Source of the DNA: Litsea cubeba
Taxonomy: Eukaryota; Streptophyta; Magnoliopsida; Laurales; Lauraceae
NCBI GenBank assembly: GCA_012931725.1
Contig: CM022950.1
Coordinates: 62,710,311 to 62,774,310 of the forward strand
Length of the DNA stretch: 64,000 bases
Direction: 5' to 3'
The notes under the pieces are model-generated. The model was not told where the DNA came from. It saw only the letters and a program-made list of their open reading frames with translations, and did no database searches. Made by a program: the position numbers and the translations under genes. This document shows positions 1 to 11,296 of the stretch, piece by piece (within the stretch, counting starts at the first letter, position 1; each line of letters opens with the position of its first letter).

Positions 1-1166
1 GGAGATCAACCATGGAGGCTATCTTTCTCTTGAGGAGGTTAATGGAACAGTATAGAGAAGGTAAGAGAGATTTACATATGGTGTTCATTGACTTGGAGAG
101 GCTTTGACCGGGTTCCTAGGGAGATTCTTTGGAAAGTTCTGGAAAAGAAAAGAGTTTGTGTCGCTTATTTTGAGGCGATAAGGGATATGTATGATAGAGT
201 CGTGACATCTATAAGGACGACTGGCGGCGGAAACTAAGGAGTTTTCCTATCACGATTGGGCTACACCAAGGCTCAGCGTTAAGCCCGTACTTGTTTGCCC
301 TAGTTATGGATGAGATTACAAGACATATCCAGGATGAGGTGCCGTGGTGTATGTTATTTGCAGATGACATTGTTTTAGTGGATGAGACGAGAGAAGGAGT
401 GAATGCTAAACTTGAATTGTGGCGGAAAACATTAGAGACAAAAGGGTTTAGGCTAAGTCGATGCAAAACGGAATATATGGAATGCAAGTTTAGTCAAAGT
501 AGGACACCTGGTAACATAGAAGTAAGTTTGGGCACACAAAAGATAGTAGAAAAAGAAAACTTTAGGTACCTTGGATCTATGGTGCAACAGGATGGAGGGA
601 TTGATACTGATGTAAGTCACAGGATTCAAGCCGGGTGGACCAAATGGAGGAGTGCTTCGGGGGTCTTGTGTGATCGGAAAGTCCCCCTCAAGGTTAAAGG
701 AAAGTATTATAAGGTGGCGGTACGGCCAGCGTTGTTATATGGATCAGAGTGTTGGGCAGTAAAGCATAATCATGTCAAGAAGATGGAAGTTGCGGAGATG
801 AGAATGCTAAGATGGATGTGCGGGATCACAAGGAGAGATAGGATTAGGAATGAGGAGATTAGGGGCATAGTAGGAATAGTACCGATTGGAGATAAAATGA
901 GAGAAAATCGACTGAGATGGTTCGGCCATGTTAGAAGGCGTCCAACAGAGGCACCTGTTAAAAGGTGTGAAAGCATGGAGTTTGCCAAGAGTAGGAGAGG
1001 GAGAGGGAGACCCAAGAGAAGTTGGAAAGAAACTATTAAACATGATCTTGCCTACATGGATCTAACGGAGGACATGGCCCTAAACAGATTTGATTGGCGT
1101 CGTCAAATCCATATAGCCGACCCCACCTAGTGGGAAAAGGCTTGGTTTGGTTTGGTTTGGTTTGGT
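1..1166 (+). mobile_element. 3' portion of an RTE-clade LINE retrotransposon
   Basis: Reverse-transcriptase sequence runs from the window edge to about 1130 and is followed by a short TTTGG-repeat tail (about 1143-1166). Ending in a short simple repeat instead of poly(A) is typical of RTE-type LINEs. The 5' part lies outside the window, so endonuclease and target-site duplication cannot be assessed. Clade assignment comes from recognition of the protein and the tail. Confidence 0.85.
12..1130 (+). pseudogene. Broken LINE reverse transcriptase
   Basis: The piece from about 12 to 97 reads in the same frame as the long open stretch 291-1130 (279 codons). That stretch carries the catalytic FADD box (358-369, FADDIVLV) and the C-terminal part ending in ADPT. 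Between about 98 and 245 the frame is lost: two bases appear to be missing near 98-104 (the DLE-AFDRVPR region), one base is extra near 229-231 and one more near 242-245. Net shift is zero, so both flanks share a frame although the middle is unreadable. The copy is therefore inactive. Similar RTE copies are abundant in plant genomes, and nothing suggests a host function. Confidence 0.85.
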
Positions 1167-3190
1167 ATTGCCTGTGCTTAGCGTGGACATGTTATGCTAG
1201 TAATTCTTAAAATGAAGGATTTGCTAATATCTCAATCAAAATTATTGGAAAAATTCATAATTCCTAAAATTAAGGACCCACTATGATTTATACTTCAATA
1301 AAATCTTAACATATGGGGGATGATGTAGGCATCGTGAGGAACCTCTATTTTGAAATGGAGCTCACAGTTCCTCTATAATTACCCAATTCAATTAGCAAAA
1401 GTGCTGATGATGATGATATTGTATGATAAGAAAGCAATATGCTGGTTATATATCCTTTATCTCTTTGACAATTTTACACTCACTAAGTTCAGAGCCATAC
1501 TCAGTATGATGATTCATTTAACACTGTGAACAACAGAACTCCCCCATTAGAATACTTACTTGGATACCCAAACATAGCCATAAAATCTAAGGGCATGTTG
1601 CTTCAATCAGTTTTGAGCCAAAATCCTTAAACTGGACACACAAGGATCCTATACCAGATCTGGATCCGTTTTCAAAGTTTAAATAAAAAAGGCACCACCA
1701 TACCTGATTCATCTATCAATCAAACACTATTTGTATTTGGAGGATGAAAATAGGTCCAAAAGCACAAAATCCCAAATTGAGAATACTTAGTATGGGTCCA
1801 GTATTTAAAACTGTTTTTAATTTAGGCCTAGGTCCAGGTCAGCTGGTCCATGAATATTTCATATTCAAGGACCCAAAACCTTATTGTGTTTATTTGGTTT
1901 CACTCAAATTTAATTTCCTATACATGAGGGTGGCAGCATGTCAGGTTTTACAAACGTCATGGTAAAACTCATACCCACCCAAAAATAACTAGACCTTCTT
2001 CTTCTTCCTTTTTTGATGAAATAACTAGACCCTATTAAAAAATAATCTTTATTTGAGTTCGTGAGGGTGGCATAAGTAGACCCTATTGAAAAATAATCTT
2101 GGTTTCAGTTCATGAGGGTGGGAGTTGCTGTACAGGAATTGGTCCGCTCCAAGTCCGGCATCTAAAAGAAAAGGTCCAAAGCATATATCCATTTAGCTTA
2201 CCATTGCAGGATACAGTTTTGACTGGTGGAGCCTTTGCTATTGCCTGTTGTTGTTCTTCTGCTTCTAATTTTTTTACCTGAAAACTTTCACTGGTTAATA
2301 ATTGAAAGAAGTTTTTTAGATGGGACAATAATTGTAAGAATGATGTAAGAAGGGCCCACATCATGTGCTGTCCATTTGTTTTGCACATGTTTTACAGGCA
2401 AACAAAAATTGCATTATTGTGTGGGAACCACTCATCATCAATAAATATTTTTCCCTACTCTCAATGGGATAAGGTTGTGAGTAAGAAGACTTGTAATCTA
2501 ACCATATTACTCCATAACACCAGTGCAGGTTAGTCAAAGTATTTGATTAAAGTCATCTTCTTCCAAGATGGAGTGTACTAAATACGAGGAAAATGAGAAA
2601 ATGACTTGGATTCAATAGTGATGTTGCCTTCCATTGTTTTTCAAATGCTGGTGTTGACAAGGAGTGAGCTCCATATAGCGCTAATTTTACTTAACCTGAT
2701 AGCACTAATTTTACTTAATTCATAAACCCTTGGGACAACACACACACAATCTACAAAAACACACGACATATGTCAAACTCATATCCACCCTAACTCTTAC
2801 CACGCTGGATGCCATACTAAACCTTACATAGGATAGATAGAGGTTGTGGCTGATCTTCAAACCATAAAAACTCCATTAGATTTAGAAGAACAATACTTCA
2901 AGTTTGAACAAACACAATATTTTAGTTAAAATCAGAACAACAGAAAAAAAAAAAGGTAACAAAACCTAAACCCTAACATGCACAGTCCTGGAGAAATTCA
3001 CAGTCTAATCAGTTCTTACCATGCTCATGCACACAAATCTGGATTCTACCCTGCATTCCCACATTTCAAAATGTAGAAAAATGGATTCCAAGCAAGAGCC
3101 AAAAATAAAAAAAAACACACATACACACAGGGAAAATACCTAGTATAAAAAACCTCATTCAATTTCTCTAAGTTTTTTATTCCAGAATCA
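1167..3190. other. Intergenic, no gene recognised
   Basis: AT-rich sequence with many stops in all frames. Short reading frames at 1744-1965, 2099-2281 and 2110-2388 show no domain and no plausible codon pattern. Apart from the short duplication at 2027-2124, nothing is recognised here. Confidence 0.6.
2027..2124. repeat. Two-copy tandem duplication of about 48 bp
   Basis: The stretch beginning ACTAGACCCTATT near 2027 and ending GAGGGTGGC near 2073 is repeated with a few substitutions from about 2076 to 2124. A third trace of the GAGGGTGGCA end is near 1925. Confidence 0.7.
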
Positions 3191-3207
3191 TACAATAATG
3201 AAACCAC

Positions 3208-4090
3208 GACAGCATGACTCTGGAAACGAAGATCCGTCTGCATACAACACCACAACCAGCAGAAACAATATCAAAAGCTATTTGAGTACCCCCAGCATAT
3301 TTTTTTAAAATAGTAATAATAGAGCAGTCCTCCCCTCGATCAGCTCATGCGCAGGGGAGGATTTCTGTCCGCTGCCTAGGTGGGGCCCACTGTTTGGCCC
3401 ATCCAAATGGACCAAACAGTGGGCCTCCTTGAATAGCACATGTCCACCAAAATTTGGCCCCATTCGATTAAATTGGACATTGGACCGTTGGATCATGTGA
3501 CACACATATAAATATATATATACACCGTTAAAATCTTGTGGCCCAGATGGAGATGATAGAAATTAAGGATTGGGCTGATTTTTTGTAGAGAGGAGGGCCC
3601 CTTTGTGTGCTTCAAATCCCCCCATCCCCATGCTTAGGTGGGTCCCTATGTGGGCCCCACGCCCTTGAGTGCATGGGCTTATCGTGCACTTGAGCGCAGG
3701 GGAGGAGGCCCCATAATAATAATATCAAAAACCTGCACCAATGAAGTCATCTGAATGATGCATCTTTTAGCATATAAGTAGCTACCGAGGTATACATTGC
3801 TGGCCCTCTTTTGTTCTTGAATGTTTGAAATCAATGTTTCTCAGATGGTAACTCTCCTACCCCAACAATATACAATTAATCTCTTGCATTAAAGCTTTAA
3901 CCTTTAATGTTGCCCACATAATGCCTATTTGACATTATGCTATTTGAGCAGCAGCAGCAGGAGGCAGTGTAACATCCAAAATCCACATTCAACCTCACCT
4001 TGAGATCCTGAGCAATTTCTCGGACCAGCCTCTGGAAAGGCAGTTTCCTAATCAAAAGTTTATGCTCTTTTGATATTTCCGAATCTCACT
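3208..4090 (-). pseudogene. Histone H3.3-type gene fragment with one intact intron
   Basis: On the minus strand, 4090-3999 encodes EIRKYQKS, then a one-base loss near 4058-4062, then [19 protein letters not shown]. It ends exactly at a GT donor (3998-3997). After an intron closing in TGCAG (3242-3238), coding resumes at 3237-3208 as TDLRFQSHAV, in phase. His at the equivalent of H3 position 87 indicates a replacement (H3.3) source, not H3.1. The first half of H3 (the [11 protein letters not shown] side) and everything after V89 are missing, and the rest of both flanks does not resemble H3. It is a captured or decayed gene fragment, distinct from the intact H3.1 gene at 33549. The intron now carries a MITE (3321-3713). 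Confidence 0.85.
3321..3713. mobile_element. MITE inside the intron of the H3 fragment
   Basis: Ends are imperfect inverted repeats: AGAGCAGTCCTCCCCT at 3321-3336 and AGGGGAGGAGGCCCC near 3698-3712. A possible short target duplication (AATAAT-like) flanks it, but low-complexity flanks make this uncertain. The core is rich in GGGCCCAC motifs and has no reading frame. Superfamily not assigned. Confidence 0.55.
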
Positions 4091-4131
4091 GCTCTTCTGA
4101 TATCAGGACATGAAAACCCCCAATGAAGAAG

Positions 4132-4155
4132 CATACAACAATGAAACCACGACAG
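4132..4155. repeat. Second copy of a 24 bp repeat flanking the H3 fragment
   Basis: CATACAACAATGAAACCACG (continuing ACAG) matches 3189-3212 with one mismatch. The first copy overlaps the 3' end of the second H3 exon, while this one lies just upstream of the first exon fragment. Both lie near a GGGAAA(A)TACCT motif (about 3130 and 4177). Confidence 0.75.
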
Positions 4156-4309
4156 AACCGTGTATAAAAAAAGGGGGAAATACCTGAGTTTTCTCCTTTT
4201 ACTTGTTCCCTTCCTCTCCGGTCAAGGCACGACAGCAGCGGCGGCGACCCTCCGGCGAATGGATAGGAATTTCAGTCGGACCGGCTGTAAAGGACGGCGT
4301 GACAGAGGG

Positions 4310-4600
4310 ATGAGATCGAGAGAGTGGGAATGATGGTGAGAGAAGAGGTGGGTCTGCTGAGAGGGGTTAATGGAGGTGGCGGGAGAGATGAAGGGTTGCA
4401 CGGGAGAGATGGGCAAGAGAATGAGAGAGATGGGCGTGCGCAGGGGAGAGAGAAGAGATGGGGATGGCTTGCGCAGGGGAGAGATGAGCGAGAAAATGAG
4501 AGAGATGGTGAGAGAAGAAGAGTTGCAGGGGAGAGAGTGAGAGACTGACAGAGAGCCGGCGAGAGAATGAGAGAGCAAAAGACAGTGAGGGATATGACGA
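4310..4600. repeat. Degenerate GA-rich minisatellite
   Basis: Irregular reiterations of GAGAGATG(G/A)GC(G/A)AGAGAATGAGAG. Reading frames on both strands here (4222-4676) are low-complexity by-products. The array sits between the H3 fragment and the CACTA-type terminus. Confidence 0.7.
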
Positions 4601-4629
4601 GAAAGAGGTGGATAACTTTCGCATTAGGG

Positions 4630-4937
4630 TTATACGAGAACGCGTGAGACCTAAAAAATTTACCGTCGGGGGCCACTTATGGCCGCCGCAATAAATAATT
4701 TTTAGTGGCAGGCGGAACAGGACTGACGCTAAAAATACATTTTACCCTCGAATATAATTGCCGCCGCTATATTTGCGACGGTAAAAAACAAAAAAATTCC
4801 CATGAACCCTTGGCACCATTGGATTAGTGTTTTTAGCAATGGACATAACTAAGGCCGCCTGTATAAGTATATTATAGCGACGAATTTTACCGGCCTCCGC
4901 TATAAGTCCAACGCTAAAAATGCATTTTCTTGTAGTG
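4630..4937. mobile_element. CACTA (En/Spm)-type transposon terminus with subterminal repeats
   Basis: The sequence closes with TTTTCTTGTAGTG (4925-4937), the reverse complement of the CACTACAAGAAAA end of plant CACTA elements. Subterminal motifs recur inward: ACGCTAAAAATACATTTTA (4726-4744) and ACGCTAAAAATGCATTTT (4911-4928), with GCCGCCGC and GCGACG motifs between. No matching CACTACAAG end was found upstream in the window, so the other end is deleted, diverged or before position 1. The element may include the GA-rich block and the H3 fragment. Confidence 0.75.
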
Positions 4938-5035
4938 AGTGATTTTTCATGTGTTTGGTGTAACATATTGCTGCGGAAGTAGACTTCGTCAGTTGTACAG
5001 TTTTCCTCAAAAAGTGCAGAAATGGGATTCCGATT

Positions 5036-5054
5036 GGGGGGGGGGGGGGGGGGG
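5036..5054. repeat. Poly(G) run
   Basis: Uninterrupted run of about 19 G. Similar runs occur at 20892, 30979 and 44903. Confidence 0.9.
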
Positions 5055-6056
5055 TTGTCGGACTTCACTTCCACTAAAAAATCGACCCCCATATAAAAGA
5101 CACTTTTCCTGTACGGATACCCTAAATCGATTTGCAAGAAGACCTTGCTAGCTCTGGCGATTTCTGGCTCCATCCCCACATGTGATCTGAACATTTTCGT
5201 GTATTGACTTGTGAATCGGACTCGAACAATATGCAGGAAGCATGGCGATCTCATCTTCCACTTGGCTGAACTCTATCTTCACCTTTACCGAGCTCCATCC
5301 CAGGCGACACCAATGGCGATCTCCATCTCTGCCTGAATGGGAATCCTCACCACCACCATCTCTCTTTAGCCCTAACCTAAATCAGACACCATTCCCCATC
5401 TCGACCACCATGCAATATGGGGGCCATCTTGGATGCACAAAGGCGATTGATATAACCTGCAACGAGGCTGCTGCTGTGTTCAATATTAGGTATGCTGTGT
5501 TCTTATTGTTGAATATGTTTTATTTGATTTTTCTGCAATTTAAAGGCGATTGGATGATAAACACAGATTGTTGTTTTCATTTTTGCTATTGCTGTTTTCA
5601 TTTTTGCTATTGCTGTGTTGATCTATGCTATTGTTGTTTTCCATTCAACTGCACCAAACATGAAAGCCACCATTTCAATGGAGAAAACAATTATGCACCA
5701 AACGAAGATTTATGACAGCCACGGAAAACCTTTTCTATGGAATTTATTTACCACAGATTTTGCTGATGTGGCAATTTCCCCATTCCACGAAAATTACCTG
5801 TACACAAACGTGCCCTAAAAGTTTTCACATAATCTTAAGTTTCAAATAAAACCAATTTCTTTTTCCAAATTTCCTCTCATGATCCCATTAGTGTGAGCTT
5901 AGTACTTTTATTTTCTACTTCTAACATCAAACAAAGTGACAATTATTAAACAAGTGGAAATTTGAAATTTAGTGCAATTTCTTTTTACAATGAACCAAAT
6001 GTGTGTTTATCTTTTCATTGATACAGTATAATTGATGCATGGATATATATTTTAAA
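5055..6056. other. Intergenic, no gene recognised
   Basis: A 157-codon reading frame at 5242-5715 has no recognisable domain; its Cys-rich tail is produced by an 18-20 bp tandem repeat (TTTGCTATTGCTGTTTTCAT, about 5570-5640), so it is not called as a gene. Near 5800-5817 the sequence ends in ACACAAACGTGCCCT, a motif also found at 36602-36616. Confidence 0.55.
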
Positions 6057-7716
6057 CTAGCAACAAACGCCCGTGCTAAGCGCGGGCAAAAAATCAAAAT
6101 ATGTTAAAATTTAAGAATTATTTTGAAATATTGTTAAGATAAAATAAATATAAAATAAGTTTTTTTATTATCTTTGAATATTAAAAAATTTCTATGTATG
6201 AGAATAAATATAAAATAAAGTAAATTTACATAACACGATGACCCCTTGAATTTAAAGGCATTGACCATTACGACCCATCTTATTTACGGGCATGTTATAC
6301 CATTGATGATTGAAAATATAAGAAAAGAAAATAAAACGGATGGATCTACATCTACTAAAAAGAACCAAAAGAAAGGGATAAAAAAATTAACGTGTTTGAT
6401 CCATCAGTGGGGGCTACCCTTGAAATGTTTTTAACATGTGGGACTCACTGATGGCTCTGCATCCAAAAAAGAAAAAAGGAAAGATAAGAAGAAAGGAAAT
6501 GGAAATCAAATGATTTCATCCTCGATGGGCCACACACCACATCTGGATTTATGGTGATGGAACAATTGGCCCCCACAGATGATTGATAGTATAAGAAAAA
6601 AAAATTGAAAGAGAAGGGGCCGAACAAGTGTAAGAGAAGAAAAAAAAACATAAAAGATGTACATTGCATGGGATGAGTGTACGTGGATAAAGATATGAGT
6701 CATCATAGTATGTTTCTAATAGTTCTAACTCATGTGCACTCAAATGACATCCTAACAATTATCAAAGAAATTAAGCTTGTGTATGATACCAACTCAGTCT
6801 GATTGCCCACTACGGATACATATTGACCCAGAAAACTAATATCTATGCATAATCCATGAGTGGGTCCCATTGTAAAAATAAGTTAAATGTGCAGGGCCCA
6901 CTAATTGATTTGCATCCATTAAGAAACCAGCCAACGGGGCTTGCCTCCCTCCATCAGTGGGGCCCACTCTTGGAAAAAAGGGGTTAAGAGAAGGCCATTG
7001 GGATTTCATCCAATACTGGAGTACAATCTTGAAATATATTTAATACGAACCGGTGCCCACTACTGGAACCATCCATTTGGGGGAAAAAACTAAAAAGAGA
7101 GTAAAGGAGCTATATTAATCCATGAGTGGGCCCCACTGGAGAAATAAGTTAAATGTGCGGGGCCCACTAATTGATTTGCATTCATTAAGAAACCAGACAA
7201 CGGCCAACATACTTGACTCCCTCCATCAGTGGGGCCCACTATTAGAAAAAAGGGGTTAAGAGAAGGCCATTGGGATTTCATCCAATACGGGAGTCCAATC
7301 TTGAAATATATTTAATACGAATCGGTGCCCACTACTGGAACCATTCATTTGGGAAAAAAAACCGAAAGGAAAAAATAAATGAGCAACAGCTTGGATTTCA
7401 TTCATCGGTAGGGCCCCCAAAACATATTTAACATGGGACCCATTAATGATTGAAGATCTAAGAAAAAGAAAACAAACCGACTGTAAAGATTTGCTTATAA
7501 TTTGGATAATGGCAAGAAATAGGACTCAAATTCAAACGTTCATAAAAATCTCTTATGAGAGAGGTTTTAGGAGAGAAAGAGTAGCCCAAAGTGAGGTGGC
7601 ACCTTAAAATAATGTGGGTTTTTTGTGCATATTTCTCTAAAAGAAGAGACTTTTTAGGGATGACGTGGCACCCGCACAGCCCACCCACCCCCCCTGCTTT
7701 ACTATATATAATATGA
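6057..7716 (-). mobile_element. Helitron-like element, copy A
   Basis: Read on the minus strand, the 3' end is GCCCGCGCTTAGCACGGGC (an 8 bp stem with one mismatch), eight bases, then CTAG (6060-6057) followed by host T. This is the Helitron pattern of a hairpin just before CTRR and insertion before T. The other end near 7716 reads TCATATTATATATAGTAAAG, close to plant Helitron 5' ends, but the preceding host base is G, not A. No Rep/helicase gene is present: non-autonomous. The inside has a ~267 bp tandem duplication. Confidence 0.75.
6851..7395. repeat. ~267 bp tandem duplication inside Helitron copy A
   Basis: The block starting AATCCATGAGTGGG near 6850 recurs from about 7118. Both contain the CATCAGTGGGGCCCACT motif and the CAATCTTGAAATATATTTAA segment. 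The same two-block arrangement is in the copy at 9667-11296 (about 10436 and 10704). Confidence 0.85.
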
Positions 7717-9660
7717 CTTTATTCTAGTGTGAACTGTTTTCATATAGTCATTGTGATAGAAAAAGAAAAAAGAAAACCTGCAAAACCATATCATATTAGC
7801 CCTCAATTTAGCAACCTTAAATTTAATGATATTTACGATTAATTCTTTAGAGATTCAATCCAATAATGACTGAATGTTCAACTGAGTGTAAAATTAGGCA
7901 TGACATGATAGGATTAGGGAAAGAGCTACACTGATGAAAGGTGGAGCGAAGTGGACCCCATAAAGACGGTTGGTGGACAAATTCCAACATCACCCTCTTG
8001 GGTTGGGTACGAATACGACTTTGATTAGTATAAAAATCTAAGGATAAATAAAAGAAATAATACATATTTTATGAGGCAGTACAGATTTTGGACAGATTCT
8101 AGATACATTTCATGAGTCACGCCCTTGGAAAAATCCAATCCAAATTTTAAATAAAACCCCCTTATTCACGCCCATCTACAAAAATACTAAACACTCACCC
8201 CCCACTCCATTTAGAAATTCACGCGGCAACCATTAGTGGGGCCTACTCTTAGAAAAAAGGGTTAAGAGAAGGCCATTGGGATTTCATCCAATACGGGAGT
8301 CCAATCTTGAAATATATTTAATACGAACCGGTGCCCACTACTGGAACCATCCATTTGGGAAAAAAATGAAAGGAAAATAAATGAGCAACAGCTTGGATTT
8401 CATTCATCGGTAGGGCCCCCAAAACATTTTTAACATGGGACCCATTAATGATTGAAGATCTAAGAAAAAGAAAACAAACCGACTGTAAAGATTTGCTTAT
8501 AATTTGGATAATGGCAAGAAATAGGACTCAAATTCAAACGTTCATAAAAATCTCTTATGAGAGAGGTTTTAGGAGAGAAAGAGTAGCATAAAGTAAGGTG
8601 GCACCTTAAAATAATGTGGGTTTTTTGTGCATATTTCTCTAAAATAAGAGACTTTTTAGGGATGACGTGGCAGTCCCACAGCCCACCTCCCCCTTTGCTT
8701 TACTATATATAATATGACTTTATTCTAGTGTGAACTGTTTTCATATAGTCATTGTGAAAGAAAAAGAAAAAAGAAAACCTGCAAAACCATATCATTTTAG
8801 CCCTCAATTTAGCAACCTTAAATTTAATGATATTTACGATTAATTCTTTAGAGATTCAATCCAATAATGACTGAATGTTCAACTGAGTGTAAAATTAGGC
8901 ATGACATGATAGGATTAGGGAAAGAGCTACACTGATGAAAGGTGGGGCGAAGTGGACCCCATAAAGACGGTTGGTGGACAAATTCCAACATCACCCTCTT
9001 GGGTTGGGTACGAATACGACTTTGATTAGTATAAAAATCTAAGGATAAATAAAAGAAATAATACATATTTTATGAGGCAGTACAGATTTTGGACAGATTC
9101 TAGATACATTTCATGAGTCACGCCCTTGGAAAAATCCAATCCAAATTTTAAATAAAACCCCCTTATTCACGCCCATCTACGAAAATACTAAACACTCGCC
9201 CCCCACTCCATTTAGAAATTCCACGCGGCAACCATCAGTGGGGCCCACTCTTAGAAAAAAGGGGTTAAGAGAAGGCCATTGGGATTTCATCAAATACGGG
9301 AGTCCAATCTTGAAATATATTTAATACGAACCGGTGCCCACTACTGGAACCATCCATTTGGGAAAAAAAACCAAAGGAAAATAAATGAGAAACAGATTGG
9401 ATTTCATTCATCGGTAGGGCCCCCAAAACATATTTAACATGGGACCCATTGATGATTGAAGATCTAAGAAAAAAAAAACAAACCGACTGTAAAGATTTGC
9501 TTATAATTTGGATAATGGCAAGAAATATGACTCAAATTCAAACGTTCATAAAAATCTCTTATGAGAGAGGTTTTAGGAGAGAAAGAGTAGCCCAAAGTAA
9601 GGTGGCACCTTAAAATAATGTGGGTTTTTTGTGCATATTTCTCTAAAAGAAGAGACTTTT
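7228..9660. repeat. ~1,001 bp tandem repeat, about 2.4 copies
   Basis: Copy 1 spans about 7228-8237, copy 2 about 8238-9239, and copy 3 is cut off near 9660. Equivalent landmarks are spaced 1,001 bp (for example 7847 and 8848) and about 2,006 bp (7458 and 9464). Copies look nearly identical. Each unit holds the Helitron 5' end plus about 500 bp of its flank. Unit boundaries fall at a CCATCAGTGGGGCCCACT-like motif. Short frames in the repeats (7458-7688, 7847-8065 and their copies) are not genes. Confidence 0.85.
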
Positions 9661-9666
9661 TAGGGA

Positions 9667-11296
9667 TAGCAACAAACGCCCGTGCTAAGCTCGTGCAAAA
9701 AATCAAAATATGTTAAAATTTAAGAATTCTTTTGAAATATTGTTAAGATAAAATAAATATAAAATAATTTTTTTTATTATCTTTGAATATTAAAAAATTT
9801 CTATGTATGAAAAAAAAATATAAAATAAAGTAAATTTACATAACACGATGACCCCTTGAATTTAAATGCATTGACCATTATGATCATCTCATTTATGGGT
9901 ATATTATACCATTGATGATTGAAAATCTAAGAAAAGAAAACAAACCAGATGGATCTACATCTACTAAAAAGAGCCAAAAGAAAGGGATAAAAAGATTAAC
10001 GTGTTTGATCCATCAGTGGGGGTACCCTTGAAATGTTTTTAATGTGTGGGACCCACTGATGGCTCTGCATCCAAAGAAGAAAAAAGGGAAGATAAGCAGA
10101 AAGAAAATGGAAATCAAATGATTTCATCCTCAATGAGCCACACACCACATCTGGATTTATGGTGATGGAACAATTGGCCCCCACAGATGATTGATAGAGA
10201 GGGGGCGAACAAGTGTAAGAGAAGAAAAAAAAATATAAAAGATGTACATTGCATGGATGAGTGTACGTGGATATAAATATGAATCATCATAGTATGTTTC
10301 TAATAGTTCTAACTCATATGCACACAAATGACATCCTAACAATTATCAAAGAAATTAAGCTTGTGTATGATACCAACCCAGTATGATTGCCCATTACGGA
10401 TACATATTGACCTAGAAAACTAATATCTATGCATAATCCATGAGTGGGTCCCACTGCAGAAATAAGTTAAATGAGCGGGGCCCACTAATTGATTTGCATC
10501 CATTAAGAAACCAGACAACAGGGATTGCATCCCTCCATCAGTGGGGCCTACTCTTGGAAAAAAGGGGTTAAGAGAAAGTCATTGGGATTTCATCCAATAC
10601 TGGAGTCCAATCTTGAAATATATTTAATAGGAACTGATGCCCACTACTGGAACCATCCATTTGGGGAAAAAAAACTGAAAGGAGAGTAAAGGAGCTATAT
10701 AAATCCATGAATGGGTCCCATTGCATAAATAAGTTAAATGTGCGGGGCCCACTAATTGATTTGCATCAATTAAGAAACCAGACAATGACCAACAGGCTTG
10801 CCTCCCTCCATCAGTGGGGCCCACTCTTAGGAAAAAAAGGGTTAAGAGAAGGCCATTGGGATTTCATTCAATACGGGAGTCCAATCTTGAAATATATTTA
10901 ATACGAACTGGTGCCCACTACTGGAACCATCCATTTGGGGAAAAACTGAAAGAAAGTAAAGGAGCAACAACTTGAATTTAATTCATCGGTAGGGCCCACA
11001 AAACATATATTAACATGGGACCCATTGATGATTGAAGATCTAAAGAAAATAAAACAAACCGGCTGTAAAGATTTGCTTATAATTTGGATAATGGCAAGAA
11101 ATAGGACTCAAATTCAAACGTTCATAAAAATCTCTTATGAGAGAGGTTTTAGGAGAGAAAGAGTAGCCCAAAGTGAGGTGGAACCTTAAAATAATGTTGG
11201 TTTTTTGTGCATATTTCTTTGAAAGGAGAGACTTTTTAGGGATGATGTAGCACCCCTCACAGCCCACCTCCCCCTTTGCTTTAATATATATAATAG
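9667..11296 (-). mobile_element. Helitron-like element, copy B
   Basis: Homologous over its length to copy A at 6057-7716, including the terminal CAACAAACGCCCGTGCTAAG segment and the internal ~267 bp duplication (about 10436-10970). Its 3' end reads CTAT, not CTAG, because it abuts the truncated third tandem unit at 9660-9666, so this boundary looks like a recombination junction. The 5' side near 11290 (ATATATATAATAGTCA on plus) lacks a clean TC end. Confidence 0.7.

Noticed and set aside
4222..4676. Overlapping Ser/Pro/Leu-rich and Arg/Glu-rich frames on both strands
   Set aside because: All arise from the GA-rich minisatellite; composition is symmetrical and no domain is present.
5242..5715. 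157-codon frame with a Cys-rich tail
   Set aside because: The Cys pattern comes from an 18-20 bp DNA repeat; no homology recognised and no splice or promoter support.
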